DNA from: Desulfovibrio sp. UBA6121
GTDB lineage: Bacteria > Desulfobacterota > Desulfovibrionia > Desulfovibrionales > Desulfovibrionaceae
Assembly: GCA_002422505.1 (NCBI GenBank)
Contig: DIVX01000130.1
Location: forward strand, 34,714 to 48,553
DNA: 13,840 nt
Direction of reading: 5' to 3'
This document shows positions 10,580 through 13,840 of the stretch, in pieces. The translations under genes and the position numbers were made by a program. The notes beneath the pieces are model-generated. The model was not told the DNA's origin and did no database searches. It worked only from the letters and a program-made list of their open reading frames with translations. The first letter of the stretch is position 1; each line of letters begins with the position of its first letter.

Positions 10580-11392
10580 ATGAAGGGCACCGTTCGGATT
10601 CTGGCCGGCCTTGCGCTGGCTTTTTTGTGTTGGACCTCCGCCCTGGCGCAGGACGCCACGCGGCAGGCGCCCGCCTCCGCCCCCACCCTGGTCCAGGTGG
10701 GCGTCATCGACGCGCTGCTGGCGGGTGGGTACGAGGGCTCCATGACCCTTGGCCAATTGCGCTCCCTGGGCGACCTGGGCCTGGGCACCTTCGACGGCCT
10801 GGACGGCGAGATGGTGGTGCTTGACGGCGTGGTGCACCAGGTGCTTGCCAGCGGCCACGTGGCGCGCCCGGCGGATTCCCTCACCACCCCCTTTGCCCAG
10901 GTGACGCGGCTTGCCGCGCCCCAGCGCGTGGCCCTGCCCGCCGGGCTGGACCTGAAGGCCGTGGAGGCCCGGCTGGACGCAGCCTTGGGTGATCTGAATT
11001 GCTTTGCCGCAGTGCGGCTGGATGGTCGTTTCGCCAGCCTGACGGCGCGCAGCGTGCCGCGCCAGGTCCCGCCCTACCGCCCCTTGGCCGAGGTGGCCAA
11101 GGAGCAGTCCGTGTTTCCCTTCGCTAATGCGGAAGGCACCCTGGTGGCCCTGCGCGGCCCGGCCTTTGTGCGCGGCCTGGGCGTGCCCGGCTGGCACTGG
11201 CATTTCCTCACTAAGGACCGCGCGCGCGGCGGGCATGTGCTGACCTTTGTGCTGGACGCCGCCGCCCCGGCCCAGGCCAGCTTGCAAACCCTGCGCCGCC
11301 TGGAGCTGGTGCTGCCGCAGCAGGGCCTGTCCGGGCTGGACCTTGGGCGCGACCGCACCAAGGAGCTGCACGCCGTGGAGGCCCCGCAGTGA
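10580..11392 (+). CDS. budA: Alpha-acetolactate decarboxylase, predicted exported
   Basis: The enzyme converts 2-acetolactate to acetoin (EC 4.1.1.5), a step of the butanediol pathway. The 270 residues match the family throughout: LVQVGVIDALLAGGYEGSMTLGQL, GLGTFDGLDGEMVVLDG (E77), SVPRQVPPYRPLAEVAKEQ, and the zinc site W-H206-W-H208-F with H219 in GGHVLTF. A C-terminal Glu of the catalytic pair is probably E262 in RTKELHAVE. The N-terminus MKGTVRILAGLALAFLCW, followed by TSALAQD, is a clear Sec signal with likely cleavage after ALA (residue 23), so the enzyme should be outside the cytoplasm. The ATG has AAAGGAAGG 5 bases upstream; an ATG at 10559 has no such site. No acetolactate synthase or butanediol dehydrogenase is in the window. 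Confidence 0.92.
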   Translation: MKGTVRILAGLALAFLCWTSALAQDATRQAPASAPTLVQVGVIDALLAGGYEGSMTLGQLRSLGDLGLGTFDGLDGEMVVLDGVVHQVLASGHVARPADSLTTPFAQVTRLAAPQRVALPAGLDLKAVEARLDAALGDLNCFAAVRLDGRFASLTARSVPRQVPPYRPLAEVAKEQSVFPFANAEGTLVALRGPAFVRGLGVPGWHWHFLTKDRARGGHVLTFVLDAAAPAQASLQTLRRLELVLPQQGLSGLDLGRDRTKELHAVEAPQ

Positions 11393-12348
11393 ACATTTTG
11401 ATGCTGGCGCTGAACGACCCCGCCGGAACGGGCATCGGCTTCTGCCGGGCCGTGAACCGCCTGGGCCGCCACACCTGCCGCATCGCCACCCTGGAAACGC
11501 GCTACACCCACGCCTGGGGCAAGGACCTGCACGTGCCCGACCTGGACGACGCGGGCCTGGCCGAGCTGGAGCGCCTGCTCAAGACCAGCGACGTGTTCCA
11601 CTTCCACATGACCATCGATGAGCACACGCCCTTTGGGCCGTTTGTGCCTGCGGACCATCTGGACGGCAAGGCCGTTGTGCACCACGAGCACGGCCACCAT
11701 GACTTCCGCAGCAACCCGGAAGCCTTCCGCGAGAAGTACCGCAGCCTGGGGCGCAAAAACCTGCTGGTGAGCACCCCGGATTTGAAGCGCATGATGCCCG
11801 AGGCCTGCTGGCAGCCGAATCTGGTGCACCAGGACGAGCCCAGCCTGCGCCCGCAGGAGCGGAACTGGTCCGGCCCGCTCACCGTGGCGCATTCGCCCAC
11901 GCGCAAGGACCTCAAAAACACCGAAGAACTGCTGGCCGTGGTGCGGGACCTGCGGGCCGAGGGTCTGGATCTCGTCCTGGAGCTCATCGACAACGTGCCG
12001 CACGCCGAGTGCCTGGCGCGCAAGCGCGCGGCCCATGCGCTGTTCGACCACATGCAGGGCTACTACGGCGTCAGCAGTCTGGAGGGCCTGAGCCAAGGGC
12101 TGGCGGTCATCGCCGGGCTGGACGGCTGGAACCGCGCCCACGTGGCGGACTTTGCGGGCGTGCCCGAAAGCAGCCTGCCCTGGGTGCTGGCCAACGACGA
12201 GGACAGCCTGCGCGAAGCCTTGCACGCCCTGGCGAGTGACATGGACCGCTGCCGCGCCGTGGGCCAGGCCTCGCGCCGGTTTATGGAAAACTGCTGGTCC
12301 GAGGCCAAGGTGGCCGGCCTGCTGTGCGATTTTTGGGATGCCCTGTAG
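11389..12348 (+). CDS. GT-B fold glycosyltransferase (GT4-like)
   Basis: This 319-residue, probably cytoplasmic enzyme resembles retaining glycosyltransferases of the GT4 type. The N-terminal Rossmann half starts MNILMLALNDPAGTGIGFCRAVNRLG; a linker leads to TVAHSPTRKDLKNTEELL, the counterpart of the HxPSxRxxKGT segment seen in many GT4 enzymes. Near the C-terminus, VSSLEGLSQGLAVIAGLDGW carries the EG-type acidic site (E232) expected to hold the sugar nucleotide. Donor and acceptor are unknown. The GTG start overlaps the TGA of budA (shared GTGA), with GGAGG 7 bases upstream, so it is translationally coupled to the decarboxylase gene. Whether it modifies a polysaccharide, lipid or protein cannot be told. 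Confidence 0.82.
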   Translation: MNILMLALNDPAGTGIGFCRAVNRLGRHTCRIATLETRYTHAWGKDLHVPDLDDAGLAELERLLKTSDVFHFHMTIDEHTPFGPFVPADHLDGKAVVHHEHGHHDFRSNPEAFREKYRSLGRKNLLVSTPDLKRMMPEACWQPNLVHQDEPSLRPQERNWSGPLTVAHSPTRKDLKNTEELLAVVRDLRAEGLDLVLELIDNVPHAECLARKRAAHALFDHMQGYYGVSSLEGLSQGLAVIAGLDGWNRAHVADFAGVPESSLPWVLANDEDSLREALHALASDMDRCRAVGQASRRFMENCWSEAKVAGLLCDFWDAL

Positions 12349-12410
12349 CCGGGCTTTGCTCTGGTCCGCAATTGGTGTACTGTGCCGCAAATGAAAGCGG
12401 GGAGCGGGCG

Positions 12411-13403
12411 ATGAGCAAGGTTCTGATGCGGTTGGGGAAATGTGCCGGGGCTTTGGCCCTGGGCGGAGCGTTGGCGCTCACTGCCGGTCCTGCTGCGGCA
12501 GGGGAGTGGGAAGTGCGCCTGCCGGTGCAGAAAACCGCGCGCATCAGCCCGCAGGAACCGCCTGCCGCGCCGCCCGCCGAGGGGGCTGCCGCCGTTCCCG
12601 CGCCCGCTGGCAAAGCCGCACCCAAGACCGCCCTGGCCCGCGCTGCGGAGGCCGCCGCCGTGGCTGCAATCCCGCCCAAGACCACAACGGTGCCTGCGCC
12701 GGAAAAAACGCCTGCCGCCGCCGCGCCCGCCGCACCCGTCGCCAAGCACTCGGCCCCGGCGCCCGGCCTGGCCGAAAAAAATGCTCCCAAGCCCGCTGCG
12801 AAAGAGGCCGCCCACGCGCTTCAACCCGCGCCCAAACCTGCGGCCGCCAAGAAAAGCGCCAAGGCCGCGCACAGTCTTTCCGCAGACCCCGACGCCCTGG
12901 ACGCGCCTGTTGCCGAGAGTGCTCCGGCCCCCGCTGCTCCGGCTGTCTCGCCCGTTTCGGCTCCCAAGGCTGCGCCCGGCCTCGACCCCAAGGCGGCCCA
13001 GCTGCCCCCGGCCAAGACCGACGCGCCAACCCCCCTGGCCCTGCCCGCAGAGGGCAAGTGGGTGGGCGATGTGGACGTGGAGTTCCAAGAAAACGCCATT
13101 GTGCTGCATGCCGCCACCAATGGGGCCGTGGAACGCGTCACCTGGTTCAACCTGGCCGAGGCCAACGGCCCGCGCAAACTGGCCGTGGACCTGCGCGGGC
13201 CCTGGCGCAAGAAGGGCGCAAGCGTCCTGCGCTATGAGGTTGGCCCCGTGAAGAATGTGGTTGTGGGCGAGCACGAGGACCGTCTGCGCATCTCCCTGGA
13301 GTTCCGCGCGGGCGCGGTGACCAAGGAGCTGGAGCCCGTGCTGGTGCGCGGCGAAAACGGCCTCCGTCTCACCATTCCCCTGGCCGTGCGCCTGGCCCAC
13401 TAA
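12411..13403 (+). CDS. Exported Pro/Ala-rich protein with C-terminal AMIN-like domain
   Basis: This 330-residue protein has a signal peptide (MSKVLMRLGKCAGALALGGA, likely cleavage after GPAAA at residue 30). A low-complexity Pro/Ala/Lys-rich stretch covers about residues 42-214. The ordered C-terminus (215-330) resembles AMIN domains: GDVDVEFQENAIVLHAATNG, RKLAVDLRGPW, YEVGPVKNVVVGEHEDRLRI and a final LRLTIPLAV strand. AMIN domains target periplasmic proteins such as AmiC and PilQ to peptidoglycan or the envelope; here no catalytic domain follows. I chose ATG 12411 over an in-frame start at 12324 because GGGGAG lies just upstream and the signal peptide begins there. The linker could span the periplasm, but its partner is unknown. 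Confidence 0.8.
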   Translation: MSKVLMRLGKCAGALALGGALALTAGPAAAGEWEVRLPVQKTARISPQEPPAAPPAEGAAAVPAPAGKAAPKTALARAAEAAAVAAIPPKTTTVPAPEKTPAAAAPAAPVAKHSAPAPGLAEKNAPKPAAKEAAHALQPAPKPAAAKKSAKAAHSLSADPDALDAPVAESAPAPAAPAVSPVSAPKAAPGLDPKAAQLPPAKTDAPTPLALPAEGKWVGDVDVEFQENAIVLHAATNGAVERVTWFNLAEANGPRKLAVDLRGPWRKKGASVLRYEVGPVKNVVVGEHEDRLRISLEFRAGAVTKELEPVLVRGENGLRLTIPLAVRLAH

Positions 13404-13446
13404 ATCTCAGGCCAAGCCCGCGCCCCTGCTGCGGCTTTCGGCCGCC

Positions 13447-13464
13447 TTGTCACGGAATCGTCAC
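13447..13464 (+). promoter_or_regulatory. Pho-box-like direct repeat upstream of pstB
   Basis: TTGTCAC (13447-13453), GGAA, TCGTCAC (13458-13464) reproduce the 7-4-7 spacing of a PhoB site, two CTGTCAT-type repeats 11 bases apart. Matches to CTGTCAT are 5/7 and 4/7. It lies about 104 bases before pstB, in the 164-base gap 13404-13567, which holds no gene; a clear -10 box is not visible. A 5-bp GC hairpin (13431-13445) without T-run precedes it. Confidence 0.5.
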
Positions 13465-13567
13465 AAAGCCGTGGCTCGGATGTCGCTTCCCGTGCGTACA
13501 TCTCCTGTTGCAGCACGCCTGCGCCCGCTCCCTGCGGAAAAGCGGCGGCAAGCACACGGAGACGCAC

Positions 13568-13840
13568 ATGCCAGACATAAAAATCACCTCGCAGTCCCTC
13601 GACTTCTACTACGGGGCCTTCCACGCCCTGCATCAGGTGAGCCTGGACTTTGAAAAGCATCAGGTGACGGCGCTCATCGGGCCTTCCGGCTGCGGAAAAA
13701 GCACCTTTCTGCGCTGCATCAACCGCATGAACGACCTCATTCCCGGCACCCGCGTCACCGGCGTGCTGGCCCTCGACGGCGAAGACATCCACGCCCCGGG
13801 CGTGGACGTGGTGGCGCTGCGCCGCCGCATCGGCATGGTG
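13568..13840 (+). CDS. pstB: Phosphate ABC transporter ATPase PstB (3' truncated by window)
   Basis: The first 91 residues of the ATPase that powers high-affinity phosphate import by PstSCAB at the inner membrane. The sequence is diagnostic: LDFYYGAFHALHQVSLDFEK, the Walker A loop GPSGCGKST at 38-46, FLRCINRMNDLIPG (a PstB hallmark), and VDVVALRRRIGMV just before the Q-loop. The ATG at 13568 has GGAG (13558-13561) 6 bases upstream. The frame is still open at the window end. It is preceded by a gene of different function and a Pho-box-like repeat instead of pstA, so pstB seems to begin its own transcript, perhaps with phoU following. It should be induced by phosphate starvation. Confidence 0.95.
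   Translation, partial: MPDIKITSQSLDFYYGAFHALHQVSLDFEKHQVTALIGPSGCGKSTFLRCINRMNDLIPGTRVTGVLALDGEDIHAPGVDVVALRRRIGMV

Noticed and set aside
10373..11371. Minus-strand open frame of 332 codons opposite cheD/budA
   Set aside because: Antisense shadow of genes with clear catalytic motifs; no domain and no ribosome site considered convincing.
11074..13400. Two long minus-strand open frames (11074-12390 and 12063-13400)
   Set aside because: They lie opposite the decarboxylase, glycosyltransferase and AMIN-like genes, and their products are His/Gly/Gln/Arg-rich without recognisable domains.
13431..13445. GCGGC/GCCGC hairpin after the AMIN-like gene
   Set aside because: Short stem and no T-run; GC-rich DNA produces many such stems by chance.

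Overview
This GC-rich window (70% GC in a 60-base sample at 5401-5460) looks like chromosomal DNA of a sulfate-reducing bacterium of the Desulfovibrionales. The main reasons are a Rex gene directly downstream of a short F0-only ATP synthase operon (atpZ-atpI-atpB-atpE), a LonC-type protease, Desulfovibrio-style LysM and SPOR lipoproteins, and an AMIN-like envelope protein. The assignment is inferred from gene content and protein motifs alone.

Layout. Bases 1-419 (+) hold the 3' part of a serine acetyltransferase; its first ~60 bases look frame-disrupted. Bases 549-1288 (+) hold a HIT-family hydrolase and an IHF-alpha/HU-type DNA-binding protein, probably co-transcribed. On the minus strand follow a SPOR-domain lipoprotein (1272-2156, overlapping ihfA tail to tail), an AT-rich orphan gene (2274-3155) with its own promoter, a LysM lipoprotein (3308-3772) with a good promoter and terminator, and a two-gene unit: a LonC-like protease (4608-7103) followed after 3 bases by a conserved hypothetical protein (3834-4604).

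From 7359 everything is on the plus strand. atpZ-atpI-atpB-atpE ends in a strong terminator and is followed by rex, the NADH-sensing repressor. Rex-like half-sites lie upstream of both atpZ and rex, which suggests redox control of ATP synthase. Next comes cheD (chemoreceptor deamidase, preceded by a 14-bp perfect palindrome), then an acetolactate decarboxylase with a signal peptide, a GT-B glycosyltransferase overlapping it by 2 bases, a secreted Pro/Ala-rich AMIN-like protein, and finally the start of pstB behind a Pho-box-like double repeat.

Most of the window is ordinary core genome. The parts most worth a second look are the low-GC orphan at 2274-3155, the LonC-like protease with degenerate ATPase motifs and its coupled partner, the exported acetolactate decarboxylase in a cheD/glycosyltransferase unit, the c subunit with a signal peptide and partial Na+-ligand pattern, and the broken-looking start of the serine acetyltransferase. 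I saw no tRNA, rRNA, CRISPR array, insertion sequence or recognisable defence system. No gene-free stretch exceeds 300 bases; the longest is the divergent region 7104-7358.
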